A DNA stretch of 64,000 nucleotides from Progne subis subis (Eukaryota > Chordata > Aves > Passeriformes > Hirundinidae). Position 1 is the stretch's first letter, and each line of letters begins with the position of its first letter. Made by a program: the position numbers and the translations under genes. The notes below the pieces were generated by a model, which made no database searches, was not told the origin of the DNA, and saw nothing but the letters and a program-made list of their open reading frames with translations. The stretch is from the NCBI GenBank assembly GCA_022316685.1, contig JAKJHU010000670.1, positions 62,001 through 126,000 of the forward strand, written 5' to 3'. Positions 10,938 through 22,400 of this stretch are shown here, one piece after another.

Positions 10938-11815
10938 GCTCAGGTTTCCTAAAAAATTTTCTGAGGTTAGGAAGAAACCACTTCCTTTTATGGATACAGC
11001 ACCCTCAATTTTCTTTCTAAAGATTTGCCTTTATATTTCAGAGGAAAAACTTAAGAAATCAATAAAACTAGATTTTAAGAAAGTTACCTGTTAAAAAAAT
11101 GCTTATTTTACAGCAATATAGAATGGACCAGTTATAGCTATAGTATGTAACCTGTTACTCATAATTAACAATGAGCTTGCAAAAATAATGGTATGGCTGG
11201 GGCAGAATCATTTGAGTTATTTAATGTAATAAAATCTCCAGCTAGTAGTGTAGGCCAAGGTTAAACTATAATAGCTCTATCAATATGGTAGCAGAATAAT
11301 AGAGTAATTCTCATAAAGATTTGATGTAAATTTAGATGTATATTTAGGACAATCTGTAAGAATTATATGCCTGACAATTTAATCAGATACACTCCAGGTG
11401 TTCCTTAAAAGGAACAGGTAAAGAATCTGTATTAATTTATATGAAAGTTTAAAAATAATTAAAATTAATTAACAGTGTGCCCACCCTTTGCCAGGAAATT
11501 ATCAAACGGTTCATAGGACAAAGGATAAAGCCAACTCCGAAACAAAAATGACCAAAAAAAAGTTAAAATTCTGTGGTTTATGATGTGATGGGATGCAACA
11601 TCATGCAACAACCTTCACTACATGTTTTTTTGGGGTGGAAAAGTCAGTTAGTTTTCTTTATTTTCCAAATTATTGAAAAAAACCCCAAAACTACAAAACA
11701 AAAAACCCCACATTGAATTAAATTATTCCAGGATTGTTTCCATCTCCTGTCTACAGAAATTATCTTCTTGGCTAATGAACTGTTGTCTTTTAGGTGATGG
11801 TTCATAATGTCCAGA
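10938..11815. other. AT-rich unique DNA
   Basis: No gene was identified. This separates two solitary LTRs. The last bases include the left CAGCT target duplication of the next LTR at 11816-11820. Confidence 0.5.
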
Positions 11816-11820
11816 CAGCT

Positions 11821-12722
11821 TGTTGGGGGTTAGGTTGCTTTTTGTTTTGGTTTTTGTTGTTGTTGGTTTTGGTGGGTTTTTGTTTTTGGTGTGGTGTTGT
11901 TTTTTTTTTTGGTTTTTTTTTTTTTTTGTTTGGTTTTTTTTGTTTTGTTTTGGTTTTTTTTTGTGTGTGTGTGTGTGTGTGGTTTTTGTTTTTTTTTTTT
12001 CTCCTTTCTTTCTTACAGATTTTTTTTTCCCTATGAGTTGCCAGGAGACTAAGTACTGGTGCTTACGGGTGCCTCACCAACACAAAGGAGGTGGCTAAGT
12101 TGCAAGGGGGAAGATCACCTGAGTTTTAGGGCAGGAAAAGGACAGAGCTGGGGGCAGCTTTCACTTCTTACTCTTGGCATTCAGAGGGAGGAGGCCAGGC
12201 TACTGCTTGCTACGGGAGAAGTCCACTGTCACAGAAAGTCCGTTTCTGGGAAATCTACCATCATCTGCTCGTGTGCCCAGGAATTCTGAGCTCCTTTGCC
12301 TGCCCTGCTGGAACTGGGCCAGCCTTGTCCAGCAGTTACGGCTTCTCCAGCACTGCTCTTTTTGCCACGCTATAGCCCTGCACTCCCCTGCCTGCCGGGA
12401 CATCCTGCCTTTCCAGCCACCAGCCCTGGAGTTTCCACGGTTCCAGCTTGGTGCTCTCAGAGTCCCAAGGGATCAGGCTGCCCCCTTGATGAAATGAAGC
12501 CTCTCGAGGTTCTTGGTTCTGTTTATTATTAATTCTATAGTTGTAGTTGTTTGTTTGCCTTGTTATACTTACTAGTAAAGAACTATTATTCCTTTCCCCA
12601 CAGCTCTGCCTGAAAGCCCTTCAGTTTTCTGAATTATAACTTGGAGAGAGGGGAATGGAATCCCTTATTCCTAGAGAGGCCCTGCCCCTCCCTAGCAAAT
12701 ATCTGTCTTTCAAACCAAGACA
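11821..12722 (+). mobile_element. Solitary LTR, ERVL-like, 5-bp duplication
   Basis: A 902-bp LTR starting TGTTGGGGG and ending AACCAAGACA. It is flanked by perfect 5-bp duplications CAGCT at 11816-11820 and 12723-12727. Five-base duplications are usual for class III (ERVL-like) elements. An AGTAAA polyadenylation-type signal lies at 12574-12579. The block around 'actagtaaagaac' and the terminal 'tttcaaaccaagaca' look like a common avian LTR family from general knowledge; no search was made. The first 180 bp are a T/G-rich tract. No interior coding sequence is present. Confidence 0.82.
11834..12003. repeat. T/G-rich tract inside an LTR
   Basis: TTG/TTTTG units, long T runs and a (GT)9-10 stretch at about 11961-11982 lie entirely within the U3 end of the LTR. 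This shows that such tracts can expand inside an element. Confidence 0.88.
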
Positions 12723-12727
12723 CAGCT

Positions 12728-13997
12728 ACACAGAGAAATTATCCAAATAAAGGCAAGGTAAACAAGTTCAATAGGTACCAAAAGAACTATGATTTACCCA
12801 AATCACTAAAACCACTTTTAATCTTTCATTTAATAAGTTTAACAACTAAAACAAACACTATTCCCTGGAAGGAAAAAATAGCCATTTTATAAAAAACTTT
12901 TTTTTTTTGGTTGGTTGGTTGGTTGGTTGGTTGGCCGGTTGGTTGGCCTTAGGTTTGGGATTTAGGTTGTTTATTTTATTGGGTTTTTTGTTTGTGGTCC
13001 TCTTAGAAATAAGCACAAAAGTATTTTCAAACACCAGAACATGAAGGTTCATAAAGATTATGAAAAGCTGCTACCATTAGAGTTATTATTTCAATGTTTC
13101 TGTCAGCATGTGATTAGAGAAATGGAACCTCCTGTCTGAACTAAAATAACACAGTTATTTTCAAAATACTAAAGATTCATTTATTCACATTTTTATTTGC
13201 TGGGTCTCAGTCTCTCAAATTGTAAGGCAAGTGAACATTTTGCTTGAGAATAGCCTTCTTCAGTCAAAAAGATTCAGGTCACCAACTTTAAAAAAACCCC
13301 AGATTTTCACATATTTTCTTAGCCTTTATGTCATCCCTCTTTACTGATTATGAGGAATATTTGAACATCATACAGTAAATTACCTAGAGTTTTGGCACAG
13401 GTCAAAATCACATTTTCCACCATTTGTTTTTCTGAGACATTTATTCTCAGTGTTCTGGAAGCTTACACCACCACTAGGCAGTGGTCTTGAAGTGCAAATT
13501 TAGTTTAATTTTCCTCCTTGATTTCTTTCTTCTCCTGAGCACTTAATTGAAATAAAATGTGAACTCTGAGGTGAACAAATAGGTACAGCCTGTGCTTGGA
13601 GATTATTTGTTTTTTCCCAAGTCCAGAAAAAAAAAAAAAAAAAAAAAAAGATCCATTTTGCACACATTTTCTGGTTCAAACTCAGCTATAAATTTCTTTA
13701 TTTTAATTACACATTGTATATTGCTGCTTTCCTGATATAGGGAACCTGTGATTGTCATGACAGCAGATTTTGTTCTGTAGTACAAAATATTTTTACAGAC
13801 CTCTCTTTTCTGGTTTCTCAGCTGATTTCATCTTATTCCACTCAGTCTGAGGTGGTGCTAAGTACTTTCACCTTGCTTTCAACTTATTTTGCTTTTTATG
13901 TAAGAAGAGAGCTGAAAGAGAAGAGGCTTATGATGTCTTTTTTAGAGAATATCCCCATCTGAATCACTCTGCTTAGCTGCCAATAAAAAATAAAGTC
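12728..13997. other. AT-rich unique DNA
   Basis: No gene was seen. It contains the TTGG tract at 12899-12993 and a poly(A) run of about 23 at 13627-13649. Confidence 0.45.
12899..12993. repeat. (TTGG)n tract
   Basis: A T run is followed by about nine GGTT units, one of them changed to GGCC, then irregular T/G sequence. Confidence 0.9.
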
Positions 13998-14546
13998 TGG
14001 AGTGGTAGAGTTTCACATTCAGTAAATTTTGGTCGCTGAATTTACTGCAGTGGTTTCAGGTTTTATTCTCTTTTTGGGAGAAAGATTAGGAGAGAAAGCA
14101 AAGCAGGCTTAAACTTAAAAATAAACCATTAGTTTTATTAATACACACTAAAAGAATGGAAAAAAAAAAAAAAGTTTGGAAAAAAGAAAACCTAAACTAA
14201 AACAAAATGAAACTTCAAAACACTCATCCCTCCCCCTACAAACTGTTAGCTTTCTTACAAAACAACAAAGAAAGACACAACTAGTGATTTTCAGTCAGTT
14301 TCAGCATTTAAACATTATCTTTTCATACTTTGGAAGAAGAGTCTCTCTAGAGTCTCATGGAGACACTCCTCACAAGATTCCTCACAAGACAAAACAGTCT
14401 GATGGCTCCCAATGTCACAAATCTGCAATTCCCCGAGTTTTTGCAGACTGTGGTGTTCTATTTATTAGCGGCCTTTCTCTTGGCTACCTATGGGCCTCTC
14501 AGTGTATTTGGGGTACTGTTTAAGAATGCTTCTTCTAGTATAAAAT

Positions 14547-15191
14547 TGTTGGAGTCCAGGGCATTCCTTTGGCTGCCCTGGAGGGTCAGGGACCTGGGCA
14601 GGGGGCTCTGAGACCCCAGCCCAGAGCTCAGAGAGACACTGGCTTTGATCTCAGTCCATGGGAAAAACTTCCTAAACTGAGAGAGGGTTTGCAGGCCACG
14701 GGAGTGTGAAAAATAGTAGTTTAGTTTATCATAGAGTGAAAAAATAGTAATTTTAGGTTCATAGCATTGGAGTGAATGGGGACAAGATGGAGAATCTGGG
14801 GCGTTGTCTCCTTCTTCTTCCTTCTCCTTCCCTCACTCCATTTCTGCTATGACGTTGGCACAAAGTAGTTCGTGAGGATTGGGTCAGTGTATAGATGACC
14901 TTTTTAGTAATAGTGATAGACATTGGTAAGAAATAGTAAATAACGAACACGTAGTAATTAGTATAAAAGATTAAGGACTGCCCAGCTCGGGGGGAGACGT
15001 GAGAAGTCCATGCAGCTGCAAACATCATGTTGGACTGTGAGAAATTTGTAAGATAAGAAACAATAAACGAAAAATGCAACCTTGAAAAAACTAAACCTGA
15101 AGACTCCGTCTCTTCCTTCAGCTTGGCTCGGAGCTGTGCAGGGGGGAAAAAGACCCTGAAACCACCTGAATGTTGGGGAAGCCCCCCGACA
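14547..15191 (+). mobile_element. Solitary LTR nested in family X copy B
   Basis: A 645-bp LTR starting TGTTGGAGTCC and ending CCCCCCGACA, flanked by perfect 6-bp duplications TAAAAT at 14541-14546 and 15192-15197. A TATAAAA box lies at 14962-14968 and AATAAA at 15062-15067, in the right order for U3-R-U5 on the plus strand. The 6-bp duplication suggests class II. It must be younger than the surrounding family X copy. No interior is attached. Confidence 0.93.
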
Positions 15192-15799
15192 TAAAATCAT
15201 CTTCGTCTCAAAGGCTGAGACCTCCTTTTAACCCAGGAGTGGGGGCTTTAAAGTTCTCAATTAAATCTCAATCACATCAGTCCTCAATTTTGATTAGAAT
15301 TAGCATTCCCCCAACAAGATCAGGATGCTACAAAGAACAGTCCATTTCTCCCTAGTTTACCTCAGGGGAGTCCAGTTAAAAATGTCCACTTCTCCAATCC
15401 CATTCCAATAATATTATCAGTTCTTTCACTTCTAATCCACTGACTTCATGTGGTGTCTGTTCTACGTACCCTCTGTTTTCTCTCTCTCTCAAGGAAGGGT
15501 TGTGCTTCAGAAGCTCCATGTTGCCAGGAAAGTGTTCAATCTGCCCAGGCCTGCAGTGGCCATGTGCTCTCTGCCCCGGGCTGCGGGGCCGTAGAGATGC
15601 AAAGCTGTGCCGATGGGGGAGGCTGGTGGATGTCGTCTCATCCAGGGCTGCCCGGATCGGAGCTGCCACAAAGCCGCAGGCTTTCTTGCTTTCTCTGCTG
15701 CCAGCCGTTCTTGAGCTGGGCCATGGCCTGGCCCCCTCTGCTGCAGCCTTGGGCACATGGAATTGCTGAGCTGTTCTCTCTTCTCTGCCGCCGGCAGCT

Positions 15800-16857
15800 G
15801 GGGAAAGGGGCTCAGCCGGGAAAAGGGGCTCAGCCGGGGGAAAGGGGCTCAGCCGGGGGAAAGGGGCTCAGCCGGGGGAAAGGGGCTCAGCCGGGGGAAA
15901 GGGGCTCAGCCGGGGGAAGGGGGCTCAGCCGGGGAAAGGGGCTCAGCCGGGGGAAAGGGGCTCAGCCGGGGGAAAGGGGCTCAGCCGGGGGAAGGGGGCT
16001 CAGCTCGGGGAAGGGGGCTCAGCCGGGGGAAGGGGCTCAGCCGGGGGAAGGGGCTCAGCCGGGGGAAAGGGGCTCAGCCGGGGGAAAGGGGCTCAGCCGG
16101 GGGAAAGGGGCTCAGCCGGGGGAAGGGGGCTCAGCCGGGGAAAGGGGTTCAGCTGGGGGAAGGGGGCTCAGCTGGGGGAAGGGGCTCAGCTGAGGGAAAG
16201 GAGCTCAGCTGAGGGAAAGGGGCTCAGCCGGGGGAAGGGGGCTCAGCCGGGGGAAAGGGGCTCAGCTGGGGAAAGGGGGCTCAGCTGGGGGAAAGGGGCT
16301 CAGCCGGGGGAAAGGGGCTCAGCTGGGGAAAGGGGCTCAGCCGGGGGAAAGGGGCTCAGCCGGGGAAAGGGGCTCAGCGGGGGGAAAGGGGCTCAGCCGG
16401 GGAAAGGGGCTCAGCCGGGGAAAGGGGCTCAGCTGGGGAAAGGGGCTCAGCTGGGGAAAGGGGCTCAGCCGGGGGAAAGGGGCTCAGCCGGGGAAAGGGG
16501 CTCAGCGGGGGGAAAGGGGCTCAGCCGGGGGAAAGGGGCTCAGCCGGGGAAAGGGGCTCAGCGGGGGGAAAGGGGCTCAGCCGGGGAAAGGGGCTCAGCC
16601 GGGGAAAGGGGTTCAGCCGGGGAAAGGGGCTCAGCTGGGGAAAGGGGCTCAGCTGGGGGAAGGGGGCTCAGCCGGGGGAAAGGGGCTCAGCCGGGGAAAG
16701 GGGCTCAGCGGGGGGAAAGGGGCTCAGCGGGGGGAAAGGGACTCAGCCGGGGAAAGGGACTCAGCCGGGGAAAGGGGCTCAGCTGGGGAATGGGGCTCAG
16801 CCGGGGAAAGGGGCTCAGCCGGGGAAAGGGGCTCAGCCGGGGAAAGGGGCTCAGCCG
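15800..16857. repeat. G-rich 18-20 bp minisatellite, about 55 units
   Basis: Tandem copies of a unit close to GGGGCTCAGCCGGGGGAAA (18-20 bp) over about 1,058 bp. Variants include CTGGGG for CCGGGG and one or two missing G or A bases. Each unit has two G runs of four to five, so quadruplex potential is high along the whole array. The array lies at the same place in the LTR-like element where copy C has only two 'ggggaaaaggggg' units (about 60785-60815). The open frames (247 and 151 codons on plus, 74 on minus) are repeats of G, K, L, S, R, A, Q, P and E residues created by cycling frames. They are not genes. Confidence 0.95.
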
Positions 16858-17175
16858 GTCCGGGCCGTCCCCGTGCGGGCAGCGGCTCCCGGAGACCCGT
16901 CCAGGCCCGGCCCCGCTGCCCAGAGGCAATGGGGCCTGAGCCAGGATCCCCTGCCGCCCACGATGTTACCTCAGGGCCATCTTAGAAGGAAGAGGCCGAC
17001 CCACGGGGGATGAGGGTTTTAAATGGGTACTTCCCAAAGTTGCATTCGGCATCTTCAGTGGCTGAACTAGCTGCCAATATCTTGACTAGCTTTCCCCACA
17101 AAGCAACTCCAAAGTCTTGGCAGGGAAAAACACATTTTCTCCCTAACTAAAACTAAACTGTGCTAACTCATGACA

Positions 17176-17359
17176 TAGAGACAGCCTCAGTATTACTTTT
17201 TTTTTTTTTTTTTTTAAATCATATCCTGTTGTAAAGATGTGTTAAAAACAATAATGTGGCTGCCCCTTCTTTCAAGCAGGTGAAAATAACTTGGAAGAGT
17301 CCACCTGAAATTACAAGAGACAACTAGACAGACAATTCAGAAATCAATTGATTCAATTT
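17176..17359. other. Spacer with poly(T)
   Basis: Short unique spacer with a run of about 19 T near 17198-17216, between the LTR-like copy and the CR1 fragment. Confidence 0.4.
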
Positions 17360-18273
17360 GTTATAGACATGATGACATGGATGAAGGCATGGAGTTTTCA
17401 CTAGTAAATTTGCAGATGACACTAAGCTGGGAGCGTGTGTCAATCTGTTGGAAGGATGAAGGGCTTTGCAGAAAGACCTGGAATGGTTGGACAGATGGGC
17501 AGAGTCTAACCAGTTGAAGTTTAGTAAGTCCAAGTGCCGAGTCCTGCACGTTGGCCACAGTAACCCCCTGAAGCGTTATAGGCTGGGGAAGGTGTGGCTG
17601 GACTGTGCCCAGGAGGAAAGGGACCTGGGGGTACTGGTGCCAGTGGCAGAACACGCGCCGGCAGTGTGGCCAGGTGGCCAAGAGGGCCAATGGCATCCTG
17701 GCCTGGACCAGGAATGATGTGGGCAGCAGGAGCAGGGAGGTCATTCTTGTCCTGTACTCGGCACCGGTCAGGCCTCACCTTTGAGTATTGTGTCCAGTTC
17801 TGAGCCCCTCCGTTTGGGAAGGATGTTGAGATGCTTGAGCACGCCCAGAGGAGGGCAGCAAGGCTGGTGAGGGGCTTGGAGCACAAACCCTGTGAGGAAC
17901 GACTGAGGGAGCTGGGGTTGTTTAGCCTGGAGAAAAGTCTTATCAAACTCTACAACTTCCTGAAGGGTAGTTGTAGACAGCTGGGAGTTGGTCTCTTTCT
18001 TCAAGCAACAACAGACAGAACAAGAGGACACAGTCTCAAGCTGCGACAAGGGAGATATAGGCTGGATATTAGGAAAAAGTTTTTCACTGAAAGAGTGATA
18101 AAGTACTGGAATAGCTTGCCTGGGGAGGTGGTGGAGTCACCATCCCTAGAAGTGTTTTAAAAAAGGCTGGATGTGGCACTTTGTGTCATGGTCTAGTTGA
18201 AGTATTAGGGATGGGTTGGACTCAATGATCTTGAAGGTCTCTTCCAACCTAAAAATTCTGTGATTCTGTGATG
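17360..18273 (+). mobile_element. CR1 LINE, 5'-truncated, with 3' tail
   Basis: The largest CR1 copy in the window, about 0.9 kb. It begins just upstream of the reverse-transcriptase FADD motif, runs through the C-terminal part of ORF2 and the 3' UTR block 'ttggactcaatgatcttgaa', and ends in 'ttctgtgattctgtgatg'. CR1 copies are normally 5'-truncated and lack target-site duplications, as here. The start coordinate is approximate. Confidence 0.9.
17406..18162 (+). pseudogene. CR1 ORF2 reverse-transcriptase C-terminal remnant
   Basis: The first frame reads KFADDTKLG, with FADD at 17409-17420. This is the non-LTR reverse-transcriptase catalytic motif containing the two metal-binding aspartates. 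An in-frame TGA follows at 17457-17459, then LQKDLEWLDRWAESNQLKF and on to DLGVLV. After that the frame shifts at least once. The tail is readable in a second frame from 17831 ([19 protein letters not shown], then [17 protein letters not shown], then [20 protein letters not shown]). The family's intact ORF2 has an endonuclease and a full reverse transcriptase; only the end is left. It is dead coding sequence. Confidence 0.9.
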
Positions 18274-21176
18274 ACTCTTTATCAGCACAGGGGGAAAGAT
18301 GGGACAGTATTTTTAAACCGGACTTTTGTTTTATGTCACAATTAATAAACAACATAAGAAACTTTTTAGGGCAAATGCCAATCAAAAGAAGTGTTTGGTG
18401 AAAGGATTTTGGCAATTTCACTGAAGATTTGCAATGAAGTTTTTTGTGATGATATAATTATGTGTGAAAGATAAATGACTTAGAAATGTCAACATTTATA
18501 CTTTCCACAAGTCCTGAGTTTTTGGGGTTTTTTTTAGAATTCTCTCTGATCACCTAAAACTTACATAAAAAATTGTCTGGGATAGGCCTCAACATTTGAT
18601 CTCAAGTGATGAATTATCTCCAATGAGTTTCATTGAATTTCAGAGGGTTCAAAACTACTGGATAGTACATTATTTTAAAGTGATTTTTCATAAAAATATT
18701 TGGGAAAACATGAGACCATGATGCACTTCTGAGTACAAAAACATTAGATGACAAGAAGATGAAGATCTTAAAATAACACCTAAACTATAGAGCATTCTGG
18801 GTTGTTGAATATTTTTGAGCACTTATTGAATTTATCTTTTCTTTCTCAAGCTAGTACTTTATTTCAATGTGGGAAAATACAAAAGCCTGCTTTTATATGA
18901 GTTAATTTTGATGCCTTGTAGCTATAAGATCTATGAACCACAACAAAATATTTCAGTTGAAGAACTTCTCAATTACTGAAAGTATATTTAATTTTTATTG
19001 CAGTGTTAAGTTTACTTCAATGTCAGGTTTCAGATCAATAACTTCTTAGGCATTTAGGATATACAGGGAAGAAATTGCATATGTTTAGGTGAAGTTCATT
19101 TCTTACATCAGAACCATGGAAAAGCCCTTTACCAGAAAGGGTAAAAAAACCTGAAAATGTTTGATTTCTTGTTACAATTAGAGTAAGCTTCTGTAATCAC
19201 AATATTGAAGCATCTTGTTAAAAGATCCTACATCACAGCTTTCATTATTGTGCCTTAGAGGCATAAATATTCAATAAACTCACTCAGATTATTAACACGA
19301 ACTTCAACAAAACAATTTGCTAAGACAACCAGGTAAATCAACCAAATGTCATGCCAAAAGTAGCTAGGCAAACCTAGTGCCCTGTTACAGAGAGAGCATT
19401 TTTACTTAGCTCCCAAAATGATCTTCTACTTCAGAGGTTTATCACAATGGTTTGGAAAAAAAAAAGAAAAGTCAATTCTTTATTTTGTTAGTGTTGCCAA
19501 GGTTTACTTCTAACAGAAAGACTTAAAAGTACAGATTGTTTCTAGAATACTCTCACCAAAATAAAAATCAGATCTATTAACTACAGTGCTTATAAATTGT
19601 CATATCATTGGAAAAAAACCAAACCTGTAAAGCCAGACAAAACTACACTGTATTTACTATTAATTCTGGAGAAAAATTGTAAATCTGAGAATATTTTAAT
19701 ATTTTAAACTAGTTTAACATGATGAAAATGAGCTTCAGAACACAGATAAGTCCCCAGTCTCAAGTATATAACACTTCATAGCACTCTCTGTGGTAGGGAA
19801 TCATATTTACTATGATCAAGACATAATAAGAAATTATTTGTTATTCTGTTTGGAGGTGGTTTTTTTTTTTTTTCCCCTCCATTTCTCCACATTTTATGTG
19901 TTGCTGAAACTAGAATTAAGAGTTCTGAAGCCAAATCAGATTTCTCTGTTTCTGATGCAAGTTTTAACTTTTTATTAAATAACAACAAATCGTTTCCTCA
20001 GTAAAACAATTTTCAGTTTCAAGAAAAGAAACAAAGACTGTCTTGTCTTTTTAGAAGAAATGTAATAGATGTATTATGTAAAATCTCTAAATAAATTATT
20101 TAATATCACATGGCAAAGAATTGTAGATCTTGTGAAGAAAAAGGGAAATAACACTGTAATAAAACATTTTTGGAGTAGAATGCAACACTGAAGAAATGAA
20201 TAGATTTCATTTTGTTAGCATAAAATTAAACTGCCAATATTGTAAGATGTCACTGTAAGTAGTAAAAGGCTAGTTTTTGGGTTTTTTTTAATCAGAGTAA
20301 CATAACAGATTAGAATTTACGGCCATTTTTTCACTAAATGTATAATCAGTTTACAGTACTTTGCACTACTGTAATCACTGATATGATTATTGCCCCTGAA
20401 AGAGAGAACAAAACAGAGTAGATTCTGAACAGTGAAGACTTCTTAAAACGGAGTTGAGCAATTACCAGATTTATTTTCAAGAGCTGGAGAGCACCAATCC
20501 AAGCCTGTGCCACCAGCAAGTTTTCCCAGCATAGTATCCTCAGTTATTTGATGTCCAAATACAGACAGACAGAAAGATATGGGTTTTAAAAGTTCAGTCC
20601 TTCAGAATAAAACTTGCAAAAAGCAAAAAGCAAAGGTTTTGATGTGTCTATTATTTAGTGCGAAATTATCAGACTATTATCAAAATATGTTTAAGTCTCT
20701 ACATTTTTTCTACAGTTTTTCTTTTCAAAATAATTAATATTTTAATTTTCCTGGGTTTGTCGTGAAATTATACATTTATCAGATATTTAGATTAGAGGGT
20801 GCTTTCACTTTGAGTTATGTTTCAAAAATTAAAATGTAAAAAATTTTACATTTTAAAAATGGAAGTTTCAAATTTAATGAATACTTATTTTTATAAAAGA
20901 GGTGAAACTAAAGGAATGAGACTGATTTTGGATCCTGTGTGTCTACATAATACTTTTAAAGATGCATTCAGCTAAGACATTATATTTTAACAGGATTTTT
21001 GACAAAGTGGTTAGTTACTTTTCTTACATTTACAGGACTTCATTCTTGTTCATCCATTAGCAAGATTGAACATGTTCTTAATTTACATTTTTCATTCCCT
21101 TTTTGCCACAGAAAACTAAGTATTTTCTTACATCTAACTCCAGCTTTATTCATGATCTATGTGATTCCCAGTTTGG
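18274..21176. other. AT-rich unique DNA
   Basis: No gene, LTR or CR1 piece was recognised. Small open frames on both strands overlap and show no domains. Confidence 0.5.
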
Positions 21177-21385
21177 ATGATGATGAGGAGGAGAAGAGGA
21201 AGAGGAAGAAGAGGAAGAAGAATAAGAAGAAGAAGGAGAAGAAGAAGAAGAAAAAGAAGAAGAAGGAGGAGAAGGAGAAGAAAAAGAAGAAAAATAAGAA
21301 GGAGGAGGAGAAGGAGAAGAAAAAAGAAGAAAAATAAGAAGAAGAAGGAAGAGAAGGAGAAGAAGAATCAAGAAGAAGAAGAAAT
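21177..21385. repeat. Polypurine (GAA/GGA/GAG)n tract
   Basis: About 200 bases of almost pure purine on the plus strand, made of GAA, GAG, AGG and AAG triplets with only a few T bases (for example in 'aataag') and one C. Mirror-symmetric purine runs like this can form intramolecular triplexes. The open frames are lysine/glutamate or arginine strings on plus and serine/proline strings on minus, which is compositional. Confidence 0.92.
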
Positions 21386-22179
21386 AATGATGAAAATATT
21401 TTATTTTAATATAACTTTTATAAAGAATTGGAAGATTTTCTTTCAGTACCTTTTATGATTCTTTTCCTGTACTGAGAATTTAGCACATTTATTGCTGACT
21501 TCATGTATTTCATGCACATGGAAGCTGAAACTGATGTTGTGGGTTTGCGTTCAGGCACCTGCTTCCTTGTACAGATCACGTTTCTAAAATTTCAAATTTT
21601 ATGTAAATAATATTCTACTTGATGTCATCCACCCTTGACAGTTCACATCAAGAGCCTTTAGAAGGATTAATTCTTGCTCAGGATTAGAAAACACGAGAAT
21701 TCTTCTCACATCTCTGCACGCAGCTTGGCAGCCTTGGTCATAGTTCAGACTTATCTCAGAACCAGCTCCACAAAACACAGAATATCAAATACAGAGGCAA
21801 GTTTACAGCTTGTCTGTCATGATGTTTCATTCATGTAGTACAATGAAATAGAAGATTTAATCACAGTAAGAGGGAAGACCTTAAATCCCCTTATTAATCC
21901 TAAAGGTCTTGACCTACACAAGTTTAAAGCGCTGCAGTCTTCATGCAAAGTCGTCTACACTCCTGGAATGAGAAAGAAGTAGAAAGCAGAGAGGTCCTGC
22001 AAAGATCCCAGCTGATACAGAAAGGGAAAAAAAAAAAAAAAGCATGAAGAATAACATATATTAAATTCTGATTGACTCTGATAGAGGTAAGCCTAATCCA
22101 TTTTTTTTCTTAGAGGTAAGAAAGAGGCTTAATGAGTCTCTCAGATAAAAACTCTGCCACAGGTTAGAAGATCTCCTTT

Positions 22180-22400
22180 CATATCTGCAACAAGCATGAG
22201 GAGGAAAATTAAAGCACAATTTGCCACTAAATGCAGCCATTTGACTGCAGCGTCAGCCTCTTTATTTAATGACGCCTGCTCACTTTAATTGTTCTTCCTA
22301 TAGAATTTTGCAGCCTTATGGAAAAGTCCAGGAACATTTTACACTGAAACGGGCCTTTTGCAGCACTTCTGAGAGAAGGCGCAATTGTTCAGATCTTGAA
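22180..22400. promoter_or_regulatory. Possible conserved non-coding element
   Basis: A complex, non-repetitive stretch with several homeodomain-type ATTA/TAAT cores ('tttaatgacg', 'ctttaattgttc') and E-box-like 'catttg' text. It lacks simple-sequence bias and coding potential. This is an impression from composition only; no alignment to other species was possible. Confidence 0.2.

Larger units (their letters stand above)
13998..17175 (-). mobile_element. Long LTR-like element, family X copy B
   Basis: Minus-strand copy of the family at 1039-2687. The sense start, at the right end, is TGTCATGAGTTAGCACAG. The left end carries 'tggagtgg', shared with copy C. Two changes lengthen it: a plus-strand solitary LTR at 14547-15191, and expansion of an internal G-rich motif into a minisatellite at 15800-16857. 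Without these it would be about 1.4 kb. A TAGAG five-mer occurs directly after the right end (17176-17180) and also at 14006-14010, just inside the left end. That makes the exact left boundary and the duplication ambiguous. No retroviral protein is encoded. Confidence 0.6.

Noticed and set aside
15450..16212. 247- and 151-codon open frames with G-K-L-S-R repeats
   Set aside because: They are frame readings of a minisatellite whose unit length cycles through frames. Start and end fall arbitrarily in the repeat and its flank.
21001..21458. Lysine/glutamate- and arginine-rich open frames, and a serine/proline frame on minus
   Set aside because: They are translations of a polypurine tract in different frames.
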